Origin: DATBGS01 sp036557885
Lineage (GTDB): Bacteria; Chloroflexota; Ktedonobacteria; Ktedonobacterales; DATBGS01
DNA length: 64,000 nucleotides
Assembly (NCBI GenBank): GCA_036557885.1
Contig: DATBGS010000060.1
Span: 4,797 to 68,796, forward strand
Reading direction: 5' to 3'
Below, piece after piece: positions 32,847-41,724 of the stretch. How positions within the stretch are numbered: position 1 is the stretch's first letter; every line of letters begins with the position of its first letter. Below the pieces are notes generated by a model. The model did no database searches and had not been told where the DNA came from. It was given only the letters and a program-made list of their open reading frames with translations. The position numbers were made by a program, and so were the translations under genes.

Positions 32847-34448
32847 ATGGCAGAACAGGGGCCGCTTTCGGGGCAGAAGTTAGGCGACAAGTATCTCCTG
32901 GGCGAATTGATTGGGCAGGGGGGCTTTGGGGTGGTCTATCGCGCGCAGCATTTGCTGCTGAACCGGCAGCAAGCCATCAAACTGCTGCTGGAGCAGCACT
33001 TCACCAGCCCCAAGTTCCGCGAGCGTTTCATCCGCGAGGCACAGACGCTGGCGGCATTTGAGCATCCCAATATTGTGCCCATTCATGATTTTGGCATCGA
33101 GGGCAGCCGCGCCTATCTGGTGATGCCCTATCTGGGCGGCGGGAGCCTGCATGAGATGCTGAAAAAGCGCGGGGGACCGCTGAGCCTGGAGGAAGCCGGG
33201 CGCTATCTGGAGCAGCTTTGCGCGGGCCTGGGCTACGCCCACGCGCGTAACGTCGTTCACCTGGACCTGAAGCCCCAAAATCTGCTGCTGCACACCGATG
33301 GGCGGCTGCTGCTCACTGATTTTGGGCTGGCCCATCTTCTCAAGGAGGGTGCGGCTGAGGGCAGTTCCAGCCTCTCTTTTGGCACGCCAACCTATATGGC
33401 GCCAGAGCATTTTGATGGGCAGCCCGGCCAGCGCAGCGACCTGTACGCGCTGGGCATCATCCTGTTTCAAATGCTGGTGGGCCGCGTGCCCTTTGATGGG
33501 CCGATTTCGGCGGTGATGCGCAAACATCTGATGGAGCCGCCGCCGCCGCTGCGGGCGACGCGCCCGGACTTGCCGCCCGCGCTGGAAGGTGTGATTCAGA
33601 AAGCGCTGGCAAAAAAGCCGGAGGAGCGCTATGGGCGCGCGGGCGAACTGCTCATTGATTTTATGGCAGCCACCGCCGGGAAGACGCCTGGCCCAGGCGT
33701 CTTCCCCCACCCCGCCGCGCAGCCACCTGCCATGAGCCAGGCGACGGCCAACGTGCTGTATGCCAGCACGATTCGAGCGCAAACCCCTCCTGCTCAGGCG
33801 AGCACCATCCGGGCGCAAACTCCACCAGCGGCGCCATCAGCCGTAATTTCCAACCCGACGCCAGTCGGTCAGCAAATATCCGGCCCTCCGCAAATCTCTC
33901 AGCCACCTGGTCAGCCGCCCACTATGACGCCCCCGGTGGCGCCTACCTGGTCGGGGCCGGCAGTGCAGCAATCAGGCGCTGCTCCAAACCAGCAGCCAGA
34001 AGCCACGCCAAAAAAGAAAGCGCGCACTGTTCGCAAGGCGATTCTCGCCCTGATCTTCGTGTTGCTGGCCTATGGTATCGAGGCGGGTTTTCTGATCGCA
34101 GCAGCCAACACCAGTACGTACCGTTATGACTCTTGTTATTATTACGATGAGACAAATGGGTGTCAGGGAGACTATTATTATGATAACGGTCCCCAGAATG
34201 CCTTCTTAGTTGCGGCAGCACTGGTGGCTATGCCGCCTGCTGCCCTGGCAATCTGGCTGGGGCGCCGAGCCAGGAGACAGATTCGGGCCAGCGATGGAAA
34301 ACTGAAAGGAAGGCGCCTCGCGGGAACTGCTGTCATTCTAGCCTGGTTGGTGCCTGGGGTCTGGCCGTACAAGCTGCTGGAGGTACTGATCTTCCGCCCC
34401 ATCTTCCTGTTGATACGCGGCTTGTTCAGGCTGATGCTCCGAGATTAG
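32847..34448 (+). CDS. Membrane-anchored Ser/Thr protein kinase (Hanks type)
   Basis: A 533-residue kinase. The catalytic domain (about 15-275) has the G-loop GQGGFGVVY, ATP Lys45, HLDLKPQN catalytic loop (Leu in place of the usual Arg of HRD, Asp kept), DFGLA and the APE motif YMAPEHFDG. A Pro/Thr/Gln-rich linker of about 100 residues follows, with a near-exact repeat of STIRAQTPPA twice. Then come two hydrophobic helices flanking a Tyr/Cys-rich outer loop (SCYYYDETNGCQGDYYYDNG) and a basic amphipathic end. It signals from membrane to cytosol; partners are unknown. The non-RD loop suggests activation without activation-loop phosphorylation. Confidence 0.93.
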   Translation: MAEQGPLSGQKLGDKYLLGELIGQGGFGVVYRAQHLLLNRQQAIKLLLEQHFTSPKFRERFIREAQTLAAFEHPNIVPIHDFGIEGSRAYLVMPYLGGGSLHEMLKKRGGPLSLEEAGRYLEQLCAGLGYAHARNVVHLDLKPQNLLLHTDGRLLLTDFGLAHLLKEGAAEGSSSLSFGTPTYMAPEHFDGQPGQRSDLYALGIILFQMLVGRVPFDGPISAVMRKHLMEPPPPLRATRPDLPPALEGVIQKALAKKPEERYGRAGELLIDFMAATAGKTPGPGVFPHPAAQPPAMSQATANVLYASTIRAQTPPAQASTIRAQTPPAAPSAVISNPTPVGQQISGPPQISQPPGQPPTMTPPVAPTWSGPAVQQSGAAPNQQPEATPKKKARTVRKAILALIFVLLAYGIEAGFLIAAANTSTYRYDSCYYYDETNGCQGDYYYDNGPQNAFLVAAALVAMPPAALAIWLGRRARRQIRASDGKLKGRRLAGTAVILAWLVPGVWPYKLLEVLIFRPIFLLIRGLFRLMLRD

Positions 34449-34476
34449 CAGTAAAAACGGGAGGCTTCTCAGACAC

Positions 34477-34510
34477 CACGAGGTGGCAGGATGGCTCCCG
34501 CCGCCTCGTG
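34477..34510. terminator. Hairpin between convergent kinase and ABC-F genes
   Basis: CACGAGGTGGC (34477-34487) pairs with GCCGCCTCGTG (34500-34510), one G-T pair, 12-nt loop. It lies 28 nt after the kinase stop and 12 nt before the ABC-F stop. Confidence 0.6.
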
Positions 34511-34522
34511 ATGCTACAGATT

Positions 34523-36178
34523 TTATTGAGGGTTTGATGCCTCCCCCCTCACCAACCGCCCCTCCTGCAACTCCCAGCGCTCGCCGCCAAAGCGCTCCAT
34601 AAACCAGCGATCATGCGAGACGGCGATCACCGGCCCGGCAAAGGCGAGGATGGCCGTCTCAAACGCCTCCAGCACATCCAGGCTGAGGTAGTTGGTGGGT
34701 TCGTCCAGAATGAGCACATTCGGGCGCTCGGCCATCAGCCGGGCTATCTCCAGTTTGCGGCGCTGGCCGATGCTCAACTGCGCGATGGTTTTGCGCATAT
34801 CCTCCAGCCGAAACAGCCCTGTCTCCAGCAGCCCGGCAATCAGTTGCTCATCGTATCCGGCCTGGGTCTGGCGATACCACTCCAGAATGGTCAGGCTCAG
34901 ATTGGGCAGCGAGCTTTGCGGCAGATAGCCGATACGCGCGCTGCCCACGACCTTTGCCGCGCCAGCGTCGGGCGTTTCCAGCCCCAGCATGGTCTGGATG
35001 AGCGTGGTTTTGCCCGCGCCGTTGGGTCCAGTGAGCAGGATGCGCGCATCTGGCGCAATCGAGAAAGACAGGTCGGCAAAGAGCGCTCTGCCGTCGTGCT
35101 GGCGCGTCAAGCCTTCCACCTTGATAATCTGGTCAGAACGGATGGCTTCGGTGGCAAAGTTGGGGTAGAAGCGCAGCGGTTTGGGTGGTTTGGGGACGGA
35201 GTTGGCCTCGATGCGCTTGAGTTCTTCCTCTGCCGCGCGCACATTGCGCGAGATAGTCTGCTGCACGCGCCCGCCCTTGAAATCATAAGCCATCTTGTCG
35301 CCGTCTTTGGGCATGCGGTGATGCGCCACCTGCCGCGCCGTTTCGCGCATGCGCTGGCGCAGTTCCTTGATCTCTTCCTGCTGGCGCTCGTAATCCTCCT
35401 GCTGTTTGGTGCGTTCTGCGGCCCTGGCGCGCAGGAACGCATCGTAGTTGCCGCTGTAGCTCTTGAGGTGATGGCTGTGCTCCTCAAGCTCCAGAATCTG
35501 ATTGACGACGCGGTTGAGGAAATGCCGATCATGCGAGACGACCAGCACCGCGCCGCGATAGCTGGCGAGATAGCTTTCCAGCCATTCCAGCGCGTGAATG
35601 TCCAGATGATTGGTTGGCTCGTCCAGCAAGAGCAGATCAGGCGAGCGCAGCAGCAGCGCTGCCAGCCCCACGCGGGCTTTTTCGCCGCCGGAAAGTGTGG
35701 CAACCGGGCGCGAGCGCGGCAGATGGGCGATGCCCAGTCCGGCCAGAATCGCGTCAATCTGGTGTTCAAGCTCGTAGCCGCCGCGCTCCTGAAAGCGTGT
35801 GGCGACCTGTGCATAGTCCTCTAAGAGCGCGGCCATGTGCTCTGGGGCAGGCTGAGCCATCAGCACTTCCAGTTCACGCATGCGCGTCTCAAGCTGGCGC
35901 AGATTGCCCACTGATGCTAAGATCAGGTCTTCGATGGTCTGCCCAAAGAAGGCTGGCGTGGTCTGGGGCAGGTAGCCAACTTCAACCGATGGCCCAAACC
36001 GCGCGCTGCCGCTATCGGGTGGCTCCTGGCCGATCAGCACGCGCAGCAGCGTAGATTTGCCAATGCCGTTCATGCCAACAATGCCGACGCGCTCACCAGC
36101 GTTGATGGCAAACGTCAGATCAGCCAGGATGGTGGTATGGCCGTAAGATTTGGAGAGATTGCGAACACCAAGCAGCAT
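34523..36178 (-). CDS. ABC-F family ATPase (ribosome-associated type)
   Basis: A 551-residue protein of two fused ABC cassettes with no membrane part. Cassette 1: Walker A GMNGIGKST, signature LSGGEKARVGLA, LLLDEPTNHLDIHALEWLES. Cassette 2: GPNGAGKTTL, the degenerate signature LSIGQRRKLEIA and VLILDEPTNYLSLDVLEAFE. A charged linker of about 80 residues (KQQEDYERQQEEIKELRQRM) joins them, the part that contacts the ribosome in ABC-F proteins. Such proteins act on stalled ribosomes or protect against antibiotics; which applies here is unknown. The ATG follows GAGGAGGCATCT. The 5' region contains an inverted repeat. Confidence 0.9.
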   Translation of the reverse strand: MLLGVRNLSKSYGHTTILADLTFAINAGERVGIVGMNGIGKSTLLRVLIGQEPPDSGSARFGPSVEVGYLPQTTPAFFGQTIEDLILASVGNLRQLETRMRELEVLMAQPAPEHMAALLEDYAQVATRFQERGGYELEHQIDAILAGLGIAHLPRSRPVATLSGGEKARVGLAALLLRSPDLLLLDEPTNHLDIHALEWLESYLASYRGAVLVVSHDRHFLNRVVNQILELEEHSHHLKSYSGNYDAFLRARAAERTKQQEDYERQQEEIKELRQRMRETARQVAHHRMPKDGDKMAYDFKGGRVQQTISRNVRAAEEELKRIEANSVPKPPKPLRFYPNFATEAIRSDQIIKVEGLTRQHDGRALFADLSFSIAPDARILLTGPNGAGKTTLIQTMLGLETPDAGAAKVVGSARIGYLPQSSLPNLSLTILEWYRQTQAGYDEQLIAGLLETGLFRLEDMRKTIAQLSIGQRRKLEIARLMAERPNVLILDEPTNYLSLDVLEAFETAILAFAGPVIAVSHDRWFMERFGGERWELQEGRLVRGEASNPQ

Positions 36179-36348
36179 AGATGCCTCCTCGCAAAAGATA
36201 CTGAGTCAGGTGTGCGAGGCGCGGCTGATGGTGTCTGCTGGTGGAAATCTGGCGGAATTGAAAGCGTCGAGCGGAAGCGATTTGCTGCCGCCGGTTGCTG
36301 CGCTGCACACGATAGGTGTACATAAAACCGGCGCTTGCCAGCATGTTG
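36179..36348 (-). other. Leader region of the ABC-F gene
   Basis: This 170-nt gene-free stretch has an 8-bp inverted repeat CGCCGGTT (36289-36296) / AACCGGCG (36326-36333). ABC-F resistance genes are often controlled by attenuation in such leaders; a short minus-strand reading frame (start near 36344) overlaps the gene start but nothing shows it is translated. No convincing promoter was found. Confidence 0.3.
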
Positions 36349-36491
36349 CCTGGCGATTAAAATCGCGGCTAAGGGCCTGCGGCCAAGAAACCCGCCTACG
36401 CGGGTTAAGATGCGTGAGCCTGGCTGGGCGGGGAGTCCGCGCAGGCGGACTTGGCGGCGGAACGCCTCTAGCCGCGTCTTTAGACGCCAGG
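36349..36491. repeat. Structured intergenic repeat element, copy 1 (about 143 nt)
   Basis: Begins CCTGGCG and ends CGCCAGG. Contains four hairpins in order: palindrome GCGATTAAAATCGC (36353-36366), AACCCGC-CTAC-GCGGGTT (36389-36406), AGTCCGC-GCAG-GCGGACT (36434-36451) and palindrome GCGTCTTTAGACGC (36474-36487). A closing stem CGCGGCTA/TAGCCGCG (36364-36371 with 36469-36476) would fold the middle as a two-armed cloverleaf. Same order and near-identical inner hairpins occur at 55548-55691. No ORF with conserved content lies in it. Could be a MITE-like element or a structured RNA. Confidence 0.85.
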
Positions 36492-36646
36492 CTAGCTGGA
36501 AATTTGCCGGTTGTTTAGCGCAGCTTCATTGGTATCCTCCACCAGCATCATATCACCAGGCGGCACATGCTGCAAGGGTGAGCACAAAAAGAGGCGCCCG
36601 GCTTAGCTGAGGGCCGGACGCTGGAGAAGGGCGATTCTCTTCTGTC

Positions 36647-37594
36647 TTACGCAGAGGATTTTGACATTTCCTGCATGCCAGCCTGCATCTGTAGCAGAAG
36701 GCCATGCACCCTGGCGATTTCTTCCTCGGTGAGATGCGACCAGGGCGCGTAAAAATAGCTATCCGTCAACCGTTCCACCTGCCCGCGCACCGTCCGGCCT
36801 GCCTCTGTCACCTGATAGGTAGCTGGCTGGCTGGCAATTGCCAGCCAGCCTCGCCTTGCCAGGCTTGCCAGGGCTGCGGCGTATTCGTGGCGGGAGTTTC
36901 CGCGCCGCGCAAGCTGGTGATAGACCTGTTCCAGGGAGGTGGCCTCTCCGCTGCACACCAGCGCGAATGCTTCCCACGCCGCGCCGCTTGGCTCAAGTGG
37001 CTGCCAGGCGGCCATATGCGCGTCATCACGAAAGGCGTTAAAGTCATCAAAATAGTGGAGCAGCTTTACCAAAGCAGGCGCATCATCTGCTGGCGCGCGG
37101 TTGCGCGAATGTTCCAGGCACCAGTTTCCCGGCGGCGTCGGGCTTGCCAGGCTCGCCTGAATAATACGCTCAAAGGCGCTGAGCAGAAAGGCCAGATCAG
37201 CCTCAGGGAGCATCTCCACTGACGCCAGCAGACGACGCACCCGCTCACGCGAACGGTGGAGCACAGCCCAGCCCGCTTCGGTGAGCGCGTAGGCGCCATC
37301 GTCTGCGCGATCCAGCCACCCTTCGCTTGCCATGATCTCCAGAACGGCTGCTGCTAATCGCTCGGAGGCGTAGACATCGCGCACGCGCAATTTTTCCACT
37401 GTCAGCGGCTCCGGGGCAAACTCGGCTGCCTGGACCAGATACCAGCCGGGGCTTTCTGCCAGCCCGGCACGCAAGGCCAGGATGGGCGGGCGTGGTTCAG
37501 CCGCTTCGCCCGATTTGGCGCGGGCTTCGGTCATCGCCTGAGAGATGGCGTTGCTGGCTTCCATCAGCAGGTCATAAAACGTTGCGTCAAGCAT
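36647..37594 (-). CDS. Winged-helix-containing protein, unknown (SCO6745-like?)
   Basis: A 315-residue soluble protein. The first part is helical (MLDATFYDLLMEASNAISQA), and two winged-helix-like segments follow: LRVRDVYASERLAAAVLEIM with SEGWLDRADDGAYALTEAGW, and later LEQVYHQLARRGNSRHEYAA with RRGWLAIASQPATYQVTEAG. The end, FYAPWSHLTEEEIARVHGLL, resembles proteins of the SCO6745 type with a helix-turn-helix fold. DNA binding is plausible but not shown. The ATG at 37594 follows GGAGGCCCGT; the TTG further upstream has none. Stands alone. Confidence 0.55.
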   Translation of the reverse strand: MLDATFYDLLMEASNAISQAMTEARAKSGEAAEPRPPILALRAGLAESPGWYLVQAAEFAPEPLTVEKLRVRDVYASERLAAAVLEIMASEGWLDRADDGAYALTEAGWAVLHRSRERVRRLLASVEMLPEADLAFLLSAFERIIQASLASPTPPGNWCLEHSRNRAPADDAPALVKLLHYFDDFNAFRDDAHMAAWQPLEPSGAAWEAFALVCSGEATSLEQVYHQLARRGNSRHEYAAALASLARRGWLAIASQPATYQVTEAGRTVRGQVERLTDSYFYAPWSHLTEEEIARVHGLLLQMQAGMQEMSKSSA

Positions 37595-37866
37595 ACGGGC
37601 CTCCGATCTCAAGCGTAGCTGGCGAATACAATCCCCACAGGGGTAAGCTGCCTCTGGTGCTCATCTTCTACTTGAATGGTAGTGGCATCCTGGTCTGCTC
37701 ACAAGAGCCACTTTCTTGCAAAGCAGCAAGACCACTTTTAATTTGCCTATCCTGAAGGCAGGCTATGCTCCCCCTTCAAACTGAAAACGCTGCTTGCATC
37801 GCGGCCCCGCTGGGGATAAGATGATGATGCTGTCATGTTTCAACATTGCTGCCAGGGGGTGCGCGT

Positions 37867-38595
37867 ATGGCAGGCGTGCGACGCAAGAGCCAGGATGGTA
37901 CACAGACCTCAACCGAGGCGGCTGGCGCAGGAGAGCGCCACCACGAGGGGGCGTTGGTGCCGGTGACGGCGCGCGGCGAGGCGACACGTCGCCGCATTTT
38001 GGATGCTGCCGAAGCGGTCTTTGGGGATAGGGGCTATCACGAGGCCAGTGTCACCGAGATTACCCAGCGGGCGCAGGTGGCGCAGGGCACGTTCTATCTC
38101 TACTTTCACAGCAAACGCGAGATTTTCCTGCAACTGGTGGAAGACCTGGGCACGCAACTGCGCGCGGCCATGCGCGAAGCTTCGCGCGGGTCTACCAGCC
38201 GCATGGAGATGGAGCGCAAGGGGTTCGCGGGCTTTTTTGCGTTTGCGCGGGCGCACCGGCAGTTGTACCGCATTGTGCAGGAAGCAGATCGCGTAGACCT
38301 GCCGACTTTTCAGGAATACTATAGCCGGCTGGCGCGCGGCTATGCGCGTGGGTTGGGGGCCGCGATGGAGGCGGGCGAGATTCGCCAGATAGACCCGGAG
38401 GCGCTGGCCTACGCGCTGATTGGCATCGGGCATTTTCTAGCGCTGCGCTGGCTGATCTGGCCGCAGGAGCAATCTAGCCAGATTGGGCAACCTGCTGAAG
38501 AGATCGCAGGCGAGGCAGGAGGCCAGCCGCCAGAACTGCCAGAGCGCGTGTTCTCGACGCTGCTGGAGTTTCTGGCGCATGGCCTGGAGCCGTAA
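37867..38595 (+). CDS. TetR/AcrR-family transcriptional regulator
   Basis: A 242-residue TetR-type regulator with an unusually long, polar N-terminal extension of about 36 residues before the DNA-binding domain. The domain reads RRRILDAAEAVFGDRGYHEA then SVTEITQRAQVAQGTFYLYF with the recognition helix. The C-terminal ligand domain is helical (RKGFAGFFAFARAHRQLYRI). Start ATG 37867 (MAGVRRKSQD) has GGGGGTG upstream. The HExxH-TPR gene begins 38 nt downstream on the same strand, so co-transcription or regulation of that gene is plausible. Ligand unknown. Confidence 0.85.
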   Translation: MAGVRRKSQDGTQTSTEAAGAGERHHEGALVPVTARGEATRRRILDAAEAVFGDRGYHEASVTEITQRAQVAQGTFYLYFHSKREIFLQLVEDLGTQLRAAMREASRGSTSRMEMERKGFAGFFAFARAHRQLYRIVQEADRVDLPTFQEYYSRLARGYARGLGAAMEAGEIRQIDPEALAYALIGIGHFLALRWLIWPQEQSSQIGQPAEEIAGEAGGQPPELPERVFSTLLEFLAHGLEP

Positions 38596-38632
38596 TCATC
38601 TTCTTTTTGTTTTTGCAGGAAAAGGAGCCATC

Positions 38633-40180
38633 TTGTCACGAAGCATCCACACCACCCATCGCGATCTTGCGATGGTGCAGCGTAGTAAATATGCCGACCC
38701 TGAGCAGCGCAGTAAGCAGATTGTTCGCGTGCGCGAGGCGCTGAATAAAAAGAGCGCGACCAAAGAGCAGGTGTGGAAGGCGCGGCATCAGGTGGCTGTA
38801 CGAGAAGCGCTGCCGTTTGCTTTGGAGCACATACAGATCGTGGTCTGTGACCAGAGCCAATATGTCCACTATCCGGCAAACGTAGAAGACCTGCATGTCA
38901 TCATGCGACTTTTGCCGCCCGGAACATTGGATGGCCTCAGCAAGATTGTGCTGTGCCTTGGAGAAGATGAATATCTTGAAGATAGGGGCGATGAGCCTGA
39001 CCCCTTTGTTGGGCGTCTGGGGCTGGAAATACTGCCTGGCGTTTTCCTGATGGCCCCACAAGGTCGGCAGTTTCCTGAGACAGCAACCATCAAAATCTAC
39101 GCCTATGTCTATGATGCTACTAACATGCCTGACCAAGCGATGCGCGAGCTTTACTTGCGCCTTCAGATGCTTGCGGCATTTGTCCATGAAGTGGCCCATC
39201 ACAAAGGAACGGTCTCTCAAGGGAAGAGGGGTCGCTGGCACCTCATCCCCGGCCACGCCAGCGAGCGCTATGCTCGTAAGCAGGAATATCGGTGGATGCA
39301 GCAGATCATCATCCCCTACCTTGAGCAGACCTATGCCGACGATGTGCGGGCTTTTAGGGAATGGATGGCTTATCATGGCGGCGTCTCGCTCCCGCTGGCA
39401 ACATTTGCCGATGATTCCATTGCTGGCGACTTTACACTCTTCTCAGCCATTGAGCACTTGGCTGAGGCGGTTGATAAAGGCGAATCTCTCAAGGAGACGC
39501 GCCTGGGATTTGCGCACGATCTGCGGCTGGCGCGCCACTATGATGCTGCCTTGCAGTGTATTGCGCGTGTCCTGTCCGAGCATCCAGGGGATGTGCAGGC
39601 GCTGGCGCTCCAGGCCATCACTTATGAACGCCAGGAACGCTACGAGGACGCTGAGCGTGTAGCAAAAACGGCTCTGGCGCTGGATGCCGCCTGCGAGGAT
39701 GCCGGGGAAGTGCTGGCGGATGTCTACCGGGCACGCGGAGACTGGCGCGGCGTTGAGGCAGCAACCAGCAAGTTAATTGAACAGAGCGAGAAACCTCCTT
39801 ATTGGAAACGCATTGATCGTGTTTGCGCTCGCCTGGAGCTTGGTGATTTTGCTGGCGCAGAGATGGATATGCAAGCGTTGGGACAACTGCCATACAAAAA
39901 CATTCCCAGGCGTCTCGCCGTACTCACTATCCTCCTGCTTTTGCGCCAGGAGCGCTATGCAGCGGCGCTGGCAGCGGCGCTGGCGTTTATGAAAAACAAA
40001 AGGCGCGTGAGCCAGATAGAAGTGCTGGCGGTGCGCTTTGAGGCGGCGCATCGGCTGGGCAAGCCGCGCAAAGCAGGCAGATTGACACCCCAAGACATCG
40101 CGTTTTTGCGCAGGCGCGGCTATGGCGCGTGGATGGACCGGCTTATCGCTGAATTTGGCGCTGGAAAGAAGCAACGATGA
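38633..40180 (+). CDS. HExxH motif protein with C-terminal TPR-like repeats (TTG start)
   Basis: About 515 residues. The first half ends in HEVAHHKG (His185, Glu186, His189) within LRLQMLAAFVHEVAHHKGTV, followed by a conserved-looking RWHLIPGHASERYARKQEYR whose acidic residues could give a third ligand. The C-terminal half (from about 300) has TPR-like helix pairs such as ARHYDAALQCIARVLSEHPG and YEDAERVAKTALALDAACED. The TTG at 38633 is chosen because GGAG lies 5-6 nt upstream; the first in-frame ATG (38672) has no ribosome site. Family not recognised. It overlaps the HD gene by ATGA. Protease activity is only a suggestion. Confidence 0.65.
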   Translation: MSRSIHTTHRDLAMVQRSKYADPEQRSKQIVRVREALNKKSATKEQVWKARHQVAVREALPFALEHIQIVVCDQSQYVHYPANVEDLHVIMRLLPPGTLDGLSKIVLCLGEDEYLEDRGDEPDPFVGRLGLEILPGVFLMAPQGRQFPETATIKIYAYVYDATNMPDQAMRELYLRLQMLAAFVHEVAHHKGTVSQGKRGRWHLIPGHASERYARKQEYRWMQQIIIPYLEQTYADDVRAFREWMAYHGGVSLPLATFADDSIAGDFTLFSAIEHLAEAVDKGESLKETRLGFAHDLRLARHYDAALQCIARVLSEHPGDVQALALQAITYERQERYEDAERVAKTALALDAACEDAGEVLADVYRARGDWRGVEAATSKLIEQSEKPPYWKRIDRVCARLELGDFAGAEMDMQALGQLPYKNIPRRLAVLTILLLLRQERYAAALAAALAFMKNKRRVSQIEVLAVRFEAAHRLGKPRKAGRLTPQDIAFLRRRGYGAWMDRLIAEFGAGKKQR

Positions 40181-40824
40181 ACCAGGAAGAACTGCTGGCC
40201 GCCACCCGCGCGCATGTGCGCGCCCGGCTGGAAGGTGACAGCAGCGGCCACGATTGGTGGCATATTGAGCGGGTGGCGCGCATGGCCCGGCGGCTGGCCC
40301 AAGAAGAAGGCGCTGATGTGCTGCTGTGCGAACTGGCGGCGCTGGTACATGATCTGGTGGATTGGAAGATCAACCCCGACGAGGCGGAGGCGCTGGCCGA
40401 ACTGCGCGCCTGGCTCACCGGACAAGGCGCCGATAACCGGATTGTTGAGGCTGTAGAAGAAATAATCACTACCATGTCGTTTAAAGGAGGGAATCGTCCC
40501 CCGATGCGCACGCTGGAAGGCCAGATTGTGCAGGATGCTGACCGCCTGGACGCCATTGGCGCCATTGGGATTGCCCGCGCCTTTGCTTACGGCGGGACAA
40601 AGGGCCGCCCCATGCACGACCCGGACGAGCGCCCTCGTGAGCAGATGACGACGGCGGAATATCGCCACCAGCAGACCGGCACGATTACCCATTTTTACGA
40701 AAAACTGCTGCTCTTGAAAGACCGCATGAACACCGCGACGGCGCGGCGCCTGGCCGAGCACCGGCATGCTGTGCTGGAAGCGTTTCTGGCAGAGTTTCAG
40801 GCGGAATGGCAGGGCGAACGCTAA
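40177..40824 (+). CDS. HD-domain phosphohydrolase (YedJ-like)
   Basis: A 215-residue HD hydrolase: HDWWHIERVARMARRLAQEE with the first His, LAALVHDLVDWKINPDEAEA with the HD pair, and LEGQIVQDADRLDAIGAIGI with the final Asp, plus ARAFAYGGTKGRPMHDP. This set matches the YedJ/YpgQ-like group that hydrolyses nucleotides or related phosphates. Its ATGA overlap with the upstream TPR protein means coupled translation and probably a joint role. Natural substrate unknown. Confidence 0.88.
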   Translation: MNQEELLAATRAHVRARLEGDSSGHDWWHIERVARMARRLAQEEGADVLLCELAALVHDLVDWKINPDEAEALAELRAWLTGQGADNRIVEAVEEIITTMSFKGGNRPPMRTLEGQIVQDADRLDAIGAIGIARAFAYGGTKGRPMHDPDERPREQMTTAEYRHQQTGTITHFYEKLLLLKDRMNTATARRLAEHRHAVLEAFLAEFQAEWQGER

Positions 40825-40939
40825 CCAAGGTGAAACCCAGGCGACCCCTTATTCGTATTGAAGGGCAAGAAATGTTAGCTGAAGGATAGGGAATATTTCT
40901 TGCAACATCTCCTCCACGAAAGTCGTCCAGTTTGGGAAC

Positions 40940-40994
40940 TTGACACGAGGATGTTTCTGGGGTATACTTGCACTATCAATGATTGCGTGAGCAA
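40940..40994 (+). promoter_or_regulatory. Sigma-70 promoter and operator of the MarR gene
   Basis: TTGACA (40940-40945), 17-nt spacer, TATACT (40963-40968). Just downstream, TTGCGTGAGCAA (40983-40994) is an interrupted palindrome (TTGC-N4-GCAA), well placed for autorepression. The segment CTGGGGTATACTTGC (40957-40971) recurs inverted at 41566-41580 with two mismatches, so the MarR gene is flanked by related sites. Confidence 0.65.
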
Positions 40995-41047
40995 GAGATA
41001 TGATGCGGCGCTGCATCAGACCCGCAGGTGATGGGAGGAACACGCCA

Positions 41048-41548
41048 ATGGGGGAAACGGTGACGGAAGCGTGGCTGGAGCAGGCCGCTGCCCGCACGGA
41101 AAAACAAGGTGGGCTGGATGTCCTGGCGCTTCAGCTTGGACAGGTCTTGCACTATAAACACGAGGCGTTTCAGCGCGTCGTCGGCATGCCCAGTGGTTTT
41201 GTGCGCGTGCTGATGTTGCTGGCAGAAAAAGATGGGCAAACACAGGCCAATCTTCAACGTGCGGTTGGCTGTGATGGTTCGGGGATTACCCGCATCGTCA
41301 AGGCGATGGAGCGGGAGAATCTGGTCAAGCGCATGGCTGACCCGCAGGATAACCGTTACATGCTCGTCTATCTGACCGATCAAGGCGCGACCATCGCCCG
41401 GACGCTTCCCCGGCGTGTCTTGGAGTTCTGGCGCCAGGCATTGCAAGGCTTTTCCCCGCAGGAGATTGAGAGCCTGCGGCTGCTCCTGGGGCGCCTGAAC
41501 GAGAACTTTGCTGAAATGGCGTTGGGCGAACTCGCCAAAACGCACTAA
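41048..41548 (+). CDS. MarR-family transcriptional regulator
   Basis: A 166-residue winged-helix regulator with a typical length. The DNA-binding part reads VLMLLAEKDGQTQANLQRAV then GCDGSGITRIVKAMERENLV and the wing KRMADPQDNRYMLVYLTDQG. Helices at both ends give the dimer interface. The ATG at 41048 has GGGAGGAACACGCCA upstream. The promoter at 40940 and TTGC/GCAA palindromes on both sides suggest autoregulation and control of the small gene at 41725. Ligand unknown. Confidence 0.85.
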   Translation: MGETVTEAWLEQAAARTEKQGGLDVLALQLGQVLHYKHEAFQRVVGMPSGFVRVLMLLAEKDGQTQANLQRAVGCDGSGITRIVKAMERENLVKRMADPQDNRYMLVYLTDQGATIARTLPRRVLEFWRQALQGFSPQEIESLRLLLGRLNENFAEMALGELAKTH

Positions 41549-41565
41549 GCGAGGGTTCATAGCAA

Positions 41566-41640
41566 GCAAGTATACCCTGGAGGGGTGCGCTTAACTTGCA
41601 AATACTTGCGCAAGCAATTATGCACTACGCAAGCATTGAT
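41566..41640. promoter_or_regulatory. Cluster of TTGC/GCAA palindromic sites between marR and the small gene
   Basis: GCAAGTATACCCTGG (41566-41580) mirrors the marR promoter segment. Then come TTGCAA (41596-41601), CTTGCGCAAG (41605-41614, perfect palindrome) and a further GCAAGCA at 41630-41636. Four similar half-sites in about 75 nt strongly suggest a regulator-binding region, most simply for the upstream MarR protein. Confidence 0.5.
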
Positions 41641-41724
41641 ATTTGGCGAGTGATAGCCCGCGTATATCACGTGAGAACAGTCCCTGGCTCCACAGCCCAG
41701 AGTTGATTGGAAGGAGACAAGCAG

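Noticed and set aside
34613..35824. A 403-codon plus-strand frame opposite the ABC-F gene
   Set aside because: Lies wholly inside the ABC-F coding region, has no recognisable domain and no ribosome site; shadow.
36120..36344. Leader peptide for ABC-F attenuation
   Set aside because: The minus-strand frame overlaps the ABC-F start, lacks a ribosome site, and no alternative stem pair with a U-tract was found.
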